Of a stretch of 23,744 nt of DNA, positions 8,624 to 16,669 are shown piece by piece. Below the pieces are notes generated by a model, which saw only the letters and a list, made by a program, of their open reading frames with translations, ran no database searches and had not been told where the DNA came from. Within the stretch, counting starts at the first letter, position 1. Every line of letters begins with the position of its first letter. Both the position numbers and the translations under genes were made by a program. Source of the DNA: an uncultured Flavobacteriales bacterium (GTDB lineage Bacteria > Bacteroidota > Bacteroidia > Flavobacteriales_D > Crocinitomicaceae). Where the stretch lies: NCBI GenBank assembly GCA_903899795.1, contig CAIUKX010000423.1:1-23744 (forward strand), in the 5' to 3' direction.

Positions 8624-8626
8624 ACG

Positions 8627-9400
8627 TTATCGGGTAAGAACAATATAATCCTGTAAAATTGTTTGTAAAAATTCCATTCGTTTTGGAGGTGTTTCATCCA
8701 AGCCTAATAGATCTGCGGCTTTATTCGCTAATTCAATTGCGAATTTTTTGGTCTCTTCGTTGGGATATTTTCTCACCCGCTGAATGGTCGTTTTGATCAA
8801 AAGCATGTCTTCATCCGTAAAACGAATCACCTGAGGATAAGTCGGCTGATGAGAATCCTGACTTTTTATGGAAAGTACATCTCGTAAGGTGTACAATACA
8901 CTCGATTTTGTTTTGATGACAACGGTGTTTGCCATTACATCTCCCATGCGTTGTTTTCGTTCGGAAGTACTGCTGAAAAGGATACCTAAAATCCCCATTC
9001 CCAACCAAAAAAGAACAAAGAAATCGGCACTGATCCACAAAAAATCTCCTTTGAAAATCCAGCGTGTAAAAACCTCTCTCAATCCCGGTCGTTCACCGTT
9101 CACCGTTACGACCCGAATTCCAAAGATATATTTGCCTAAGCTCTGACCATTCGTAAAATATTCCACGATCGGATTGTAAAAAATCCACGGAATTTTGATG
9201 ATCAACAATTGCAGAAACAATGCCGATCCCGGATGAGCGCTGAATGTACCACCTGAAATTCCCAAAATGCCAGACAAAGACATGTAGTAGATAATGAACG
9301 CGATAACATCTATCATTGCTGCAACAGTGCGCTGCATGGTAGAAGCCAGTTCATATTCCACTTTTACATTCTGGGCTGAAACAAATTCAATGGTTTTCAT
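8627..9400 (-). CDS. RDD-family membrane protein
   Basis: The family signature is visible: MQRTVAAMIDVIAFIIYY at 22-39 (with the Arg24 and Asp31 of the RDD pattern), LGKYIFGIRVVTVNG (88-102), and RKQRMGDVMANTVVI (148-162) closing the domain. Three or four membrane helices lie within residues 26-145. Some RDD proteins have been linked to sodium/proton exchange, but most are uncharacterised, so no transport activity is claimed. The C-terminal 95 residues are a soluble cytoplasmic extension rich in Lys, Glu and Arg, with no known motif. It is the first gene of the tight RDD-rsmI-MDR group. A minus-strand TATATTTA at about 30 bases upstream is a near match to the -7 element. Confidence 0.85.
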   Translation of the reverse strand: MKTIEFVSAQNVKVEYELASTMQRTVAAMIDVIAFIIYYMSLSGILGISGGTFSAHPGSALFLQLLIIKIPWIFYNPIVEYFTNGQSLGKYIFGIRVVTVNGERPGLREVFTRWIFKGDFLWISADFFVLFWLGMGILGILFSSTSERKQRMGDVMANTVVIKTKSSVLYTLRDVLSIKSQDSHQPTYPQVIRFTDEDMLLIKTTIQRVRKYPNEETKKFAIELANKAADLLGLDETPPKRMEFLQTILQDYIVLTR

Positions 9401-9465
9401 TGTTCAAGTCGTTTGAGGGTAAATATAAACAGAATTTTATTTACGAGATGATCTGAAAATGCCTT

Positions 9466-10725
9466 TTATTCTGATTTTTCAACTTCATTATCCCTAAAAG
9501 CTGAAGGTACCAAATCGGGGATAATTTTGAGAACCAAAGGCAGTAAAAGTGCTCCGCCTGGTAACATAAAGATTGCTAATGAAGGCATAGATTTCACAAT
9601 ATCCAGGAATTGATTTTTGACAATTTCTTTTTCTTCTTTGGTCAATTCCTGACTGGTTGATTTTTTGATAAGAGAAACCAACTCCTTGCTTTGCTTCAAT
9701 TCAATAGCCAGTTTGTCTTTGTTCCTGCCTAATATTTTTACCCAACGACGCGAAACGCTGCTGAACATTTTTTCATAGGATGATGAGCTTTTCAAAAAGG
9801 ATACTTTCTTGTTGTTGTTCAAGACAAAATTCCCAACCATGACAAGTGTTTCATCCAATTCTTTGTTAGGAATCCCCAGGTATTCACATAATTTCGTTAG
9901 GAATAATTTTTCCTGTGGTACAGCTTCCATGTTAGCCAAAATAGTCAAAGCAGAAATATCCAAAAGAAAACGTTTGAAGAGCCAGTTTTCGTGGGCAATT
10001 TCCGTAAAAGCTTCAAAAGAAGCACCTACTTTGAATTGCTTTTGTGCAATGTCTCTTTTTTCGTCCGGTAAATTTGCTGACGCAAGGAAAATTTTAAACA
10101 ATTCTTTCTCACGTTCTTCCACTTCTCCATCTGAAAAGGCCGAAATCGAAATAGCGGTCAAAGAATTCATGGCTAATTCATTATAGTTGGATAACGAACC
10201 CCTTTTTCTTTTCTTGACAAAATCCAGGTACAAAATGACATCCAAATAGATGAAAACGTTACTAAGGTAATTTAGCCATAAGCGATTATCAAAAAAGTTA
10301 CGTTTGATATCGAGTCGTTTGGCTAAAATATTTTCGAGCTTCTCCTCCTTGCTTTCTTTTAAAAAGAAGGTGAAAATTTTGATGATCGAGTACGAATTGT
10401 GTTTGCCGTAGAAATTAAGTAAAGATTCGATGAACTCATCTTTATTGAACTTCTTGCGTTTATTAGTCGTAAGAAATACAAACAGGTGAGATTCAAATAA
10501 CAGAAGCTTCAATCTTTCGTCAACTGTCCATTGTGATTTATCAAGTGCTTCGGTGAAAATCATTTCGGTTGGGTAACCGAAAATCACTCCTGAGTGGCCA
10601 AATTTTAAGTGGAGAAAATGCTCAATACCAATTCCTTTCGGACGGTCTACGTCTAATTGAAAAATTCCTTTTTCAGCCAAATAGAAGTACTTGTTTATCC
10701 ACCCCTTTGAACCCGGTTGAAGCAT
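9466..10725 (-). CDS. LETM1-related protein with TerB-like region
   Basis: This 419-residue protein ends with SLAIFMLPGGALLLPLVLKIIPDLVPSAF (starting at residue 382). That segment is very close to the LETM1 ribosome-binding-domain core (x-x-FMLPGG-x-LLLP). A middle segment (SISAFSDGEVEEREKELFKIFLASANLPDE, starting at residue 193) looks like the acidic first half of a TerB-like helical domain. The rest is helical and charged, with only one clearly hydrophobic stretch (in the LETM1-like tail). I recall a flavobacterial family called 'LETM1-related biofilm-associated protein' and think this is a member, but I cannot verify that here. Mitochondrial LETM1 is an ion/proton exchanger and ribosome-binding inner-membrane protein; transferring that function would be speculation. 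It is transcribed separately from the RDD operon (65-base gap). Confidence 0.7.
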   Translation of the reverse strand: MLQPGSKGWINKYFYLAEKGIFQLDVDRPKGIGIEHFLHLKFGHSGVIFGYPTEMIFTEALDKSQWTVDERLKLLLFESHLFVFLTTNKRKKFNKDEFIESLLNFYGKHNSYSIIKIFTFFLKESKEEKLENILAKRLDIKRNFFDNRLWLNYLSNVFIYLDVILYLDFVKKRKRGSLSNYNELAMNSLTAISISAFSDGEVEEREKELFKIFLASANLPDEKRDIAQKQFKVGASFEAFTEIAHENWLFKRFLLDISALTILANMEAVPQEKLFLTKLCEYLGIPNKELDETLVMVGNFVLNNNKKVSFLKSSSSYEKMFSSVSRRWVKILGRNKDKLAIELKQSKELVSLIKKSTSQELTKEEKEIVKNQFLDIVKSMPSLAIFMLPGGALLLPLVLKIIPDLVPSAFRDNEVEKSE

Positions 10726-10740
10726 CTACTTTTTTTGTTA

Positions 10741-10748
10741 CAAATGTA
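10741..10748 (-). promoter_or_regulatory. Putative -7 element for the LETM1-related gene
   Basis: TACATTTG on the minus strand matches TAnnTTTG about 16 bases before the ATG, which would give a leader of about 10 bases. No TTG stands at -33, so only half of the promoter is supported. Confidence 0.4.
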
Positions 10749-10805
10749 CAATTTTTTGACACTTCGTTTTATAATAATTTTACTTGTTTGGATTGAATTT
10801 ATCAA

Positions 10806-13376
10806 CTATAATTTTCCTGCGACCACCAAGGCTTTTGTTTGATTGAAAATGACACCTGTACCCATTTCAAACGCTTCAAAATAGCCAACATAAATTCCAA
10901 TTGGAGCCTTGGTGGAATTATCTGTTATTCCATCCCAGGTAAAACTCCCTTCTGAAGCTAGTAATTCGTTTTTAAGAACCGTTCGTATTGCTCTTCCTTC
11001 ATCGTCAAAAATGGTGAAAGTTCCGATCATTCCGGGCATGGCCATTTTATAGTGGATGTGGAGCAGGTCCTCAAAACCGTCATTATCGGGTGAGATGGTT
11101 TTGCTCGATAGTTCAAAAACTCCTGTTGAATTGCTGCTGTAGCACTCTGAATTTTTTCCTCCTGGAGTCGCAAACCCAATGGATTCAGCAGCAGTGTGCC
11201 AATTATCGGCATCATTGGATTTTCCTTTTGGATCAATTCGTTCCAAGGATTTTCCCTTTGTGTCGTTAACCAATTTGAATTGCCAGTCTTTGGTATAGGA
11301 AACTTTGTCCATTACTTGATTGTTGAACAAAAGATAAACGGTGCTTGAATCAATGTTGTAACTCGGTAAATCTGCTTCGATAAATGTTCCGGTTTTACAA
11401 AAAGGATAATGTTGTTTTAAGAATATACTGTCTTTGCTGACTGTTACATAACTATTCGGGTGAAGCAGGTAATGTTCGTTAATTGTTTTGGGATTGGAAA
11501 TGGTATCGTTGTAAAAATTCGCAAAGCTCCAATTATTGAGATCGATCAATTTGTTCGAAGTGTTGTAGATTTCTACAAAATCGCTTCCTCCGGTTAAAGG
11601 ATCATACAGTATTTCATTGATGATTAAATCCCCGTTTCCGGCAATCTCCGGCATTGCAAATATCCCATGGATTTGTGCTTGATTTCCTGAACAGTCTTTC
11701 GCAGTTTCCAGCGTGACACTATAATCTTGACTTCCGGCAAAATGCTCATTGAAAGTAAGGTTCATTTGATCCAGATAAGGCAAGGTGTAAGATACATTTT
11801 GAACCGTTAAATCCGGTTGAACAGTTAGCGATGCCAAGGATAGCGATGTAGTATCCATTCCTTCTGAAAATTGTATTTGGATAGAATTCGAATCGTTGGT
11901 CACTACAGAAAGAATGGCTGGCACCAAGGTATCGGGACTATTGTCCATAACTGAGTTTTCTGTTTCTGGTGTTCCGCCGGTTGAAGAAGTGCTTGCTGAC
12001 CAATTTTTAGGACTGGAACAAGGAAGGAGAAGATTAATTCTTTCAAGGCTGTATCCGCCGTTTTTTTTGACATTATCGCCATACCAGTTGTCTGTATAAA
12101 TCAACTCATCAATCAAAGTACCGTTCCCGTCTTTCAGATGAATTTCATCTCCGGCATTATTTAAACTTGGGAAACTGGTTACTCCTACAGCACTTGGATA
12201 ACTTGTCAAGGAGGATGTGGAACTGAGGATGATGTATTCACCCGGAGATAGCCACTTTTGTTGGATGGTTCCGAAGCCTGATGCGTCACCAATCTTCCAG
12301 TCTTGGAGGTTAAAGTAATGGGAACTTCTGTTATAAATTTCAATGAATTCTACCTCTGGTAATCCGACAGCTGGGGAAGGATCAGCCATGAATTCGCTGA
12401 TCACCACATCACCTTTGGTTGGAGTTTCATTCACCATATAGGTAAAACCAATGGTTTGGATTCCTGAAACATTATTGTGCAGATCGGCTATTGCATTTGT
12501 CGTGACCGAATAATTCATTCCATTGATCATGTTTGAATTCAAGGAAAGATGCACCAATGCAGAATTTGAAATGTCAATGCTTACGGAAGAAATTGTTGTC
12601 ATTGGCAAGATGGAATAATGATTGATGACATTGGCTGAATTTGCATCCAAACCCTCATTAAACAAAACATCGATTTGATTTCCATAAACAGCGTTAGCTG
12701 AAATAAGTATTGGTGGATCAATATCGATTACCTCATCTCCTATATAAAAATTATCAAAGTAAAATTTTGATCCGTCGCTTGAGGTATAGGTACATAGAAT
12801 TCCAAAATAAGAACCTATCAGTGAGGAATTATCAAATCCTGAAGCTCCAGTTGTGAAATTTGTTCCACCGCTTGGATCTACATATATGTTCCAATTTCCA
12901 CTAGCATCTCGGGTAACTTTGACCCCCACAGCAAAACTGGATGCTATCTGCCCACTTATACCTGAACAGATCAAGGTCGAAGTTCCACTTTGTTGTTTGA
13001 ATAACCGAACTGCATCTTGCGAACCCGTTTCTCCGAATAACAAATAATATCCATCGGGATTTATGGTTAAATCTGAATTATTGGCCGTAAGATATACTTT
13101 TGAAAAATTGTTGGAAGATGGTGCAAACGGCATTTTGATCCAAAATCTCCATTCTTTCGCATTGAGATCCGATAAATTATGAGTCGTCACAAGTGTTGAG
13201 GTCGATGCAAGTGAGGCATTGGTTTGTAATTGAAAGGAACTATTGACAGTGAAATCGCTTATTGTTCCTGTCCATGTAGGTGAATTTGTAAAATTTCCAT
13301 CTCCAAAATCATCTGTTATTTGAGCCAGACTTTGAAATGAAAAAAGGATGAAAAGAGTGATAAGTAAATGATTCAT
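10806..13376 (-). CDS. Secreted lamin-tail-domain (LTD) surface protein
   Basis: The 856-residue protein begins with a signal peptide (MNHLLITLFILFSFQSLAQ). Residues 20-215 form a lectin/LamG-like beta-sandwich (WRFWIKM, GYYLLFGETG, YFDNFYIGDE). Then come an Ig-like SbsA/Big_5-type domain (PPILISANAVYGNQIDVLFNEGLD, 221-315) and a first lamin-tail domain (GDVVISEFMADPSP...EFIEIYNRS...W, 322-470). A second Big_5-like domain (about 484-575) precedes a second lamin-tail domain (GDLIINEILYDP...DFVEIYNTS, 582-740). The end (746-856; ISPDNDGFEDLLHIHY, FTIFDDEGRAIRTV, GIYVGYFEAF) resembles FlgD-like/gliding-type C-terminal modules that follow lamin-tail domains in Bacteroidota. No clear type A sorting motif is seen. 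It probably sits on or leaves the cell surface; ligand unknown. The domain order is well supported, the role is not. Confidence 0.82.
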   Translation of the reverse strand: MNHLLITLFILFSFQSLAQITDDFGDGNFTNSPTWTGTISDFTVNSSFQLQTNASLASTSTLVTTHNLSDLNAKEWRFWIKMPFAPSSNNFSKVYLTANNSDLTINPDGYYLLFGETGSQDAVRLFKQQSGTSTLICSGISGQIASSFAVGVKVTRDASGNWNIYVDPSGGTNFTTGASGFDNSSLIGSYFGILCTYTSSDGSKFYFDNFYIGDEVIDIDPPILISANAVYGNQIDVLFNEGLDANSANVINHYSILPMTTISSVSIDISNSALVHLSLNSNMINGMNYSVTTNAIADLHNNVSGIQTIGFTYMVNETPTKGDVVISEFMADPSPAVGLPEVEFIEIYNRSSHYFNLQDWKIGDASGFGTIQQKWLSPGEYIILSSTSSLTSYPSAVGVTSFPSLNNAGDEIHLKDGNGTLIDELIYTDNWYGDNVKKNGGYSLERINLLLPCSSPKNWSASTSSTGGTPETENSVMDNSPDTLVPAILSVVTNDSNSIQIQFSEGMDTTSLSLASLTVQPDLTVQNVSYTLPYLDQMNLTFNEHFAGSQDYSVTLETAKDCSGNQAQIHGIFAMPEIAGNGDLIINEILYDPLTGGSDFVEIYNTSNKLIDLNNWSFANFYNDTISNPKTINEHYLLHPNSYVTVSKDSIFLKQHYPFCKTGTFIEADLPSYNIDSSTVYLLFNNQVMDKVSYTKDWQFKLVNDTKGKSLERIDPKGKSNDADNWHTAAESIGFATPGGKNSECYSSNSTGVFELSSKTISPDNDGFEDLLHIHYKMAMPGMIGTFTIFDDEGRAIRTVLKNELLASEGSFTWDGITDNSTKAPIGIYVGYFEAFEMGTGVIFNQTKALVVAGKL

Positions 13377-13410
13377 TGCGGTAATTTAACTCCGCAAATT
13401 AACTAATTAT

Positions 13411-13743
13411 TTATTTTATAACGAAATAAGAAGGTGGTTTTTTATTTAATCTCCCCAATAAATATCCCAAAATAAGTGATAGAAGTACAGAGGTAATCAT
13501 TGTATCAATTTTTCCGGAATAGGAAAGAATGAGGATGGCTATTATCATGGTGAACAACAAAACTGCGTTGAGGATGATCCGCCACATGTGAGGAGCTGTG
13601 TATCCTTCAATGAATCCTTCTAAAATAGTTTTCATGAAGTTTCCACTTTTTTTATGAGGAACTTTGGCAGCGAGAAGTTTTGTAAATTCTTCGTCTGTCA
13701 TTTCACCTTTAAGAATCTTATCCTTTATCGCTTGAATGTCCAT
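13411..13743 (-). CDS. Small two-helix membrane protein of unknown function
   Basis: The 110-residue protein is not recognised as a named family. The N-terminal third is soluble and resembles a short helical region (IKDKILKGEMTDEEFTKLLAAK). A Lys-rich amphipathic stretch and two membrane helices follow (about 58-75, ILNAVLLFTMIIAILILSY, and 80-97, MITSVLLSLILGYLLG), with a short basic tail (RLNKKPPSYFVIK). It starts at ATG 13743 and lies 34 bases before the lamin-tail gene on the same strand, so the two may be co-transcribed. The long consistent reading frame with a normal membrane topology argues for a real gene. Confidence 0.6.
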   Translation of the reverse strand: MDIQAIKDKILKGEMTDEEFTKLLAAKVPHKKSGNFMKTILEGFIEGYTAPHMWRIILNAVLLFTMIIAILILSYSGKIDTMITSVLLSLILGYLLGRLNKKPPSYFVIK

Positions 13744-13869
13744 AATTTCATCTGTATAATGATAAACAAAAGCTAAAATAGTCTAAAAATGTTCTCGGTA
13801 AATCGAAATAAGTCATTTATTAATTTGAAATGAGAACAATCATAATTTAAATAATACGATGGATGTTTT

Positions 13870-13995
13870 TAAACCGCAAAGTTCACAAAGGTAATAGGTG
13901 ACGTACTGTGTAGGTTAGGGTGTTCGGACACAAAGTTGGTTATAACGCATAATGCCTTTGTGAACTTCGTGCCTTCTTAGCGTTCTCTGTGGTTA
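13870..13995. repeat. Inverted-repeat intergenic element
   Basis: AAGTTCACAAAGG at 13879-13891 is repeated perfectly in inverted orientation at 13955-13967. Outside the right arm, the minus strand reads AACCACAGAGAACGC...GGCACG; the left arm looks like a shortened version of the same sequence. The right arm shares the ACCACAGAG...GGCAC framework with the repeats at 21057-21250, so this appears to be one member of a dispersed intergenic family. It fills part of the 425-base gene-free stretch before asd; the rest of that gap is plain AT-rich sequence apart from the asd promoter element. Confidence 0.6.
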
Positions 13996-14138
13996 ACAAA
14001 CGAATGACGCAAAAGTGGGTCCATAGTTAACATTTACACAAAAACATCCATTTTTACCTTGGATACACAAAATAGGATTAAATATTAACAAGATTTTAAA
14101 AAGTAAAACGAAGCGAATATTTATACTCTAAAAAGTAT

Positions 14139-14146
14139 TAATTTTG
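14139..14146 (+). promoter_or_regulatory. Putative -7 element of asd
   Basis: TAATTTTG matches TAnnTTTG and lies 22 bases before the asd ATG, predicting a leader of about 17 bases. No TTG is present at the -33 distance. Confidence 0.45.
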
Positions 14147-14168
14147 TGTAAAATTAAAAAGTACGATT

Positions 14169-15170
14169 ATGAAAGTTGCAGTTGTAGGTGCTACAGGAAT
14201 GGTAGGAAATGTGATGTTGCAGGTATTGCGCGAACAAAATTTCCCGATTACAGAATTGATTCCGGTAGCTTCTGAAAAGTCGGTTGGAAAAGAAATCGAA
14301 TTTGGTGGTATTTCTTTCCCTGTTGTTAACCTGGAAACTGCAGTATCTATGAAACCTGATGTTGCTATTTTTTCAGCTGGTGGTGATACTTCTTTGGAAT
14401 GGGCTCCTAAGTTTGCAGCTGTAGGAACTACAGTGATCGACAATTCTTCGGCTTGGAGAATGGATCCGACCAAAAAGTTAATCGTTCCGGAAATCAACGG
14501 TCATTTATTGACTCCTGAGGATAAAATTATTGCGAACCCAAACTGCAGTACGATTCAGTTGTTGTTGGCTTTAGCTCCTTTGCACAAGGCTTATAAAATA
14601 AAACGTGTTGTTGTGTCAACCTATCAATCCATTACAGGAACCGGTGTGAAAGCGGTTGAACAAATGGAAAATGAGAGAGCTGGAATTTCCGGTGAAATGG
14701 CCTACGCTTATCCAATCGATAAAAACTGTATTCCTCACTGTGATAGTTTTATGGACAACGGTTACACGAAGGAAGAAATGAAATTGACGAATGAAACCAA
14801 AAAAATATTGGATCCAAGCATCAATGTTACAGCAACTGCTGTTCGTGTTCCTGTTGTTGGGGGGCATTCGGAAGCCGTGAATGTTGAGTTTGAAAATGAC
14901 TTTGACTTAGCAGCCGTTCGTAAATTGTTACACGATTCTCCAGGCATTACTTTGAAAGATGATCCAACAACGAACAGTTACCCGATGCCGAAATATGCAG
15001 AAGGAAAAGACGATGTGTTTGTAGGTAGAATTCGTCGTGATGAATCTCAGCCAAATACGTTGAACATGTGGATTGTTGCTGATAACTTGCGAAAAGGTGC
15101 AGCAACCAATGCCGTTCAAATTGGAAAATTATTGATCGAAAAAGGATTGTTGGCAGTAGCAACACATTAA
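14169..15170 (+). CDS. asd: Aspartate-semialdehyde dehydrogenase
   Basis: This enzyme reduces aspartyl-4-phosphate to aspartate-4-semialdehyde with NADPH, the branch-point step to lysine/diaminopimelate, threonine, methionine and isoleucine. The 333 residues fit the family. Visible are the nucleotide-binding VVGATGMVGNVML (5-17), the conserved DNSSAWRMD (91-99), the catalytic IANPNCSTIQLL with Cys126, YQSITGTGVKAVEQM (152-166), and RVPVVGGHSEAVNVEF (226-241) with Arg226 and the catalytic His233. It starts at ATG 14169, just downstream of a -7 element, and ends in a strong hairpin terminator at 15258-15289, so it looks monocistronic. This is a housekeeping gene and a good anchor for comparing this locus between strains. 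Confidence 0.97.
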   Translation: MKVAVVGATGMVGNVMLQVLREQNFPITELIPVASEKSVGKEIEFGGISFPVVNLETAVSMKPDVAIFSAGGDTSLEWAPKFAAVGTTVIDNSSAWRMDPTKKLIVPEINGHLLTPEDKIIANPNCSTIQLLLALAPLHKAYKIKRVVVSTYQSITGTGVKAVEQMENERAGISGEMAYAYPIDKNCIPHCDSFMDNGYTKEEMKLTNETKKILDPSINVTATAVRVPVVGGHSEAVNVEFENDFDLAAVRKLLHDSPGITLKDDPTTNSYPMPKYAEGKDDVFVGRIRRDESQPNTLNMWIVADNLRKGAATNAVQIGKLLIEKGLLAVATH

Positions 15171-15257
15171 GGATTTTTGATTATTGATGTTGGGTGTTTG
15201 ATGTTGAATGCTTGATTATTAAATTATTCTAAAAAATATATTCATTTGAAAAACGAG

Positions 15258-15289
15258 AGCCACTCATTAATGGGTGGCTTTTCTTTTTT
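15258..15289 (+). terminator. Rho-independent terminator after asd
   Basis: AGCCACTCAT (15258-15267) pairs along all ten bases (one G-T) with ATGGGTGGCT (15270-15279) around a 2-base nominal loop, followed by TTTCTTTTTT. An A-rich stretch precedes the stem, so it may also stop transcription from the convergent lipoprotein gene. Confidence 0.85.
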
Positions 15290-15395
15290 GAAAATTTAAA
15301 TAGCAGGTTAAATAGTAATTGGTTTCTGTGTTTGTAATATGTTTTTGCATTCACACATTAAGCTAAAACAGTATTCCTTGTTAATTTTTAATGGT

Positions 15396-16541
15396 TTAAT
15401 TACCATTTTCATCGGTTTTTAAAAACCAAGCCCCACCAACAGATACTATTCCATTATCTAATGTTGATTTAATTTGATTTAAATCACCACCTTGAAAAGA
15501 TTTTTGAAAAATTAAATTTCCAGATTCATCCAGTTTTAATAAATGGGCCTCAATTATGTTGTCTGTCCAATGATCAAATCCTGTCACAATTAATTTATTA
15601 TCGTTAGTAATGTCTATTGAATAAAAAGTATTGATAGATGATTTATAATTCCATAGTTCATCTCCCAAAGAATTAATAAACCTAACATGACCAAAAACTC
15701 CGCACATTGCAATATTTCCAGATGTCGTTTCTATAATAGAAGTAGGGTAAATAGGGTAAAAATTAATTGTATCCTTAAACGTTTTTGTCCATACTATATT
15801 ACCAGTAGCATTAGCTCTTATGATATATTCATTTTCGATAGCATTTATCGAGTCTTGAATTGTGCCACATATTACAAAACCATCATCAGATGTTGTATTT
15901 AAACTCCGAAGTGAAATTAATCCTGAATATGTTTGTCGCCATAGTTCATTTCCATTTGCATCTATTTTAAGTAAGATTCTATTTGATGTTGAAATTTCAG
16001 ATCCGCAAGTGACTATTCCTCCATCTGAAGTTTCTTTTATACTTGAAAAGTGTAAATCATTTCCAAAAGACTTTTTCCAAACTAAATTACCATTACTATC
16101 AACTTTAATTAATTGACTATAGGTATTTAACAGTGAATTATTAATTGCCGTTGAACTTGAATAAATTGAAAAAACAAAATTATTGTCATTTGTAACAATT
16201 ACATATTTTCCTTGGTTATCAGTATCTTCAGAAAAACGTTTCATCCAGATTGTTTCGCCCAATGAATTTGTTTTGAGTAAAACAACATCTCTTACTACTC
16301 CTCCTTTGTCAGGTGAAATTGCCGATCCACATAGGATATAGCTACCATCATTTATCTGCTGTACAGATCCAAAGTCAGCGTTCGTTATTTCTCGACTAAA
16401 AGAAGTTGTGCTATTGCCTGAAATTAATTTATTGTCAATTGTATAATCTATTGGCTTTGTTGGTGGGGGGTTAGGTGTGTTATCCTTTTTTTTGCAACTG
16501 AAAAGCAAAGTAAAAAAAACAATTGGTATTAATATTTTCAT
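15396..16541 (-). CDS. Lipoprotein with beta-propeller-like repeats
   Basis: The 381-residue protein has a lipoprotein signal (MKILIPIVFFTLLFSC, lipobox Cys16) followed by a Lys-rich and Pro-rich tether (KKKDNTPNPPPTKP). The mature part has about seven repeats of 45-50 residues with the pattern DGG-[YI]-[IV]-x-CG-x...LLK-[IVTL]-[DN]-x-NG-[NE]-x-[IVL]-W-x-[KR]-[ST]-[FY]-x-G, as in T9SS-linked 'delta-60/PQQ-like' propellers of Bacteroidota. It ends abruptly inside a last repeat (FLKTDENGN), which is unusual since most relatives go on to a sorting domain; a premature end is possible. The gene looks more A/T-rich than asd or hemL by eye and is flanked by short inverted copies of a TGATGTTTGATGTT-like sequence. 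Function unknown; probably anchored in the outer membrane. Confidence 0.72.
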   Translation of the reverse strand: MKILIPIVFFTLLFSCKKKDNTPNPPPTKPIDYTIDNKLISGNSTTSFSREITNADFGSVQQINDGSYILCGSAISPDKGGVVRDVVLLKTNSLGETIWMKRFSEDTDNQGKYVIVTNDNNFVFSIYSSSTAINNSLLNTYSQLIKVDSNGNLVWKKSFGNDLHFSSIKETSDGGIVTCGSEISTSNRILLKIDANGNELWRQTYSGLISLRSLNTTSDDGFVICGTIQDSINAIENEYIIRANATGNIVWTKTFKDTINFYPIYPTSIIETTSGNIAMCGVFGHVRFINSLGDELWNYKSSINTFYSIDITNDNKLIVTGFDHWTDNIIEAHLLKLDESGNLIFQKSFQGGDLNQIKSTLDNGIVSVGGAWFLKTDENGN

Positions 16542-16669
16542 AGTTAATTGGAAAGGATTAAAAGTAGGACGTTAAAACGTAAGAAAAGGTTGGAATTTAA
16601 TACTCCACTATTCCGTTTTTAATAGAAGGTTCTATAGTCAACCAAACATCAAACATCAACATTATTTCA

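Noticed and set aside
9466..10725. Annotation as a calcium/proton or potassium/proton exchanger by analogy to mitochondrial LETM1
   Set aside because: Only the C-terminal LETM1 core motif is shared and no multi-helix transport domain is visible, so transport activity is not supported.
10806..13376. Type A T9SS sorting domain on the lamin-tail protein
   Set aside because: The C-terminus has a FlgD-like/gliding-type module but lacks the YPNP...GxY...KxxxxK pattern seen clearly in the RCC1-repeat protein.
16568..16579. Small hairpin ACGTT-AA-AACGT upstream of the lipoprotein gene
   Set aside because: A five-base stem with a two-base loop and no U-tract is within chance expectation in AT-rich sequence.
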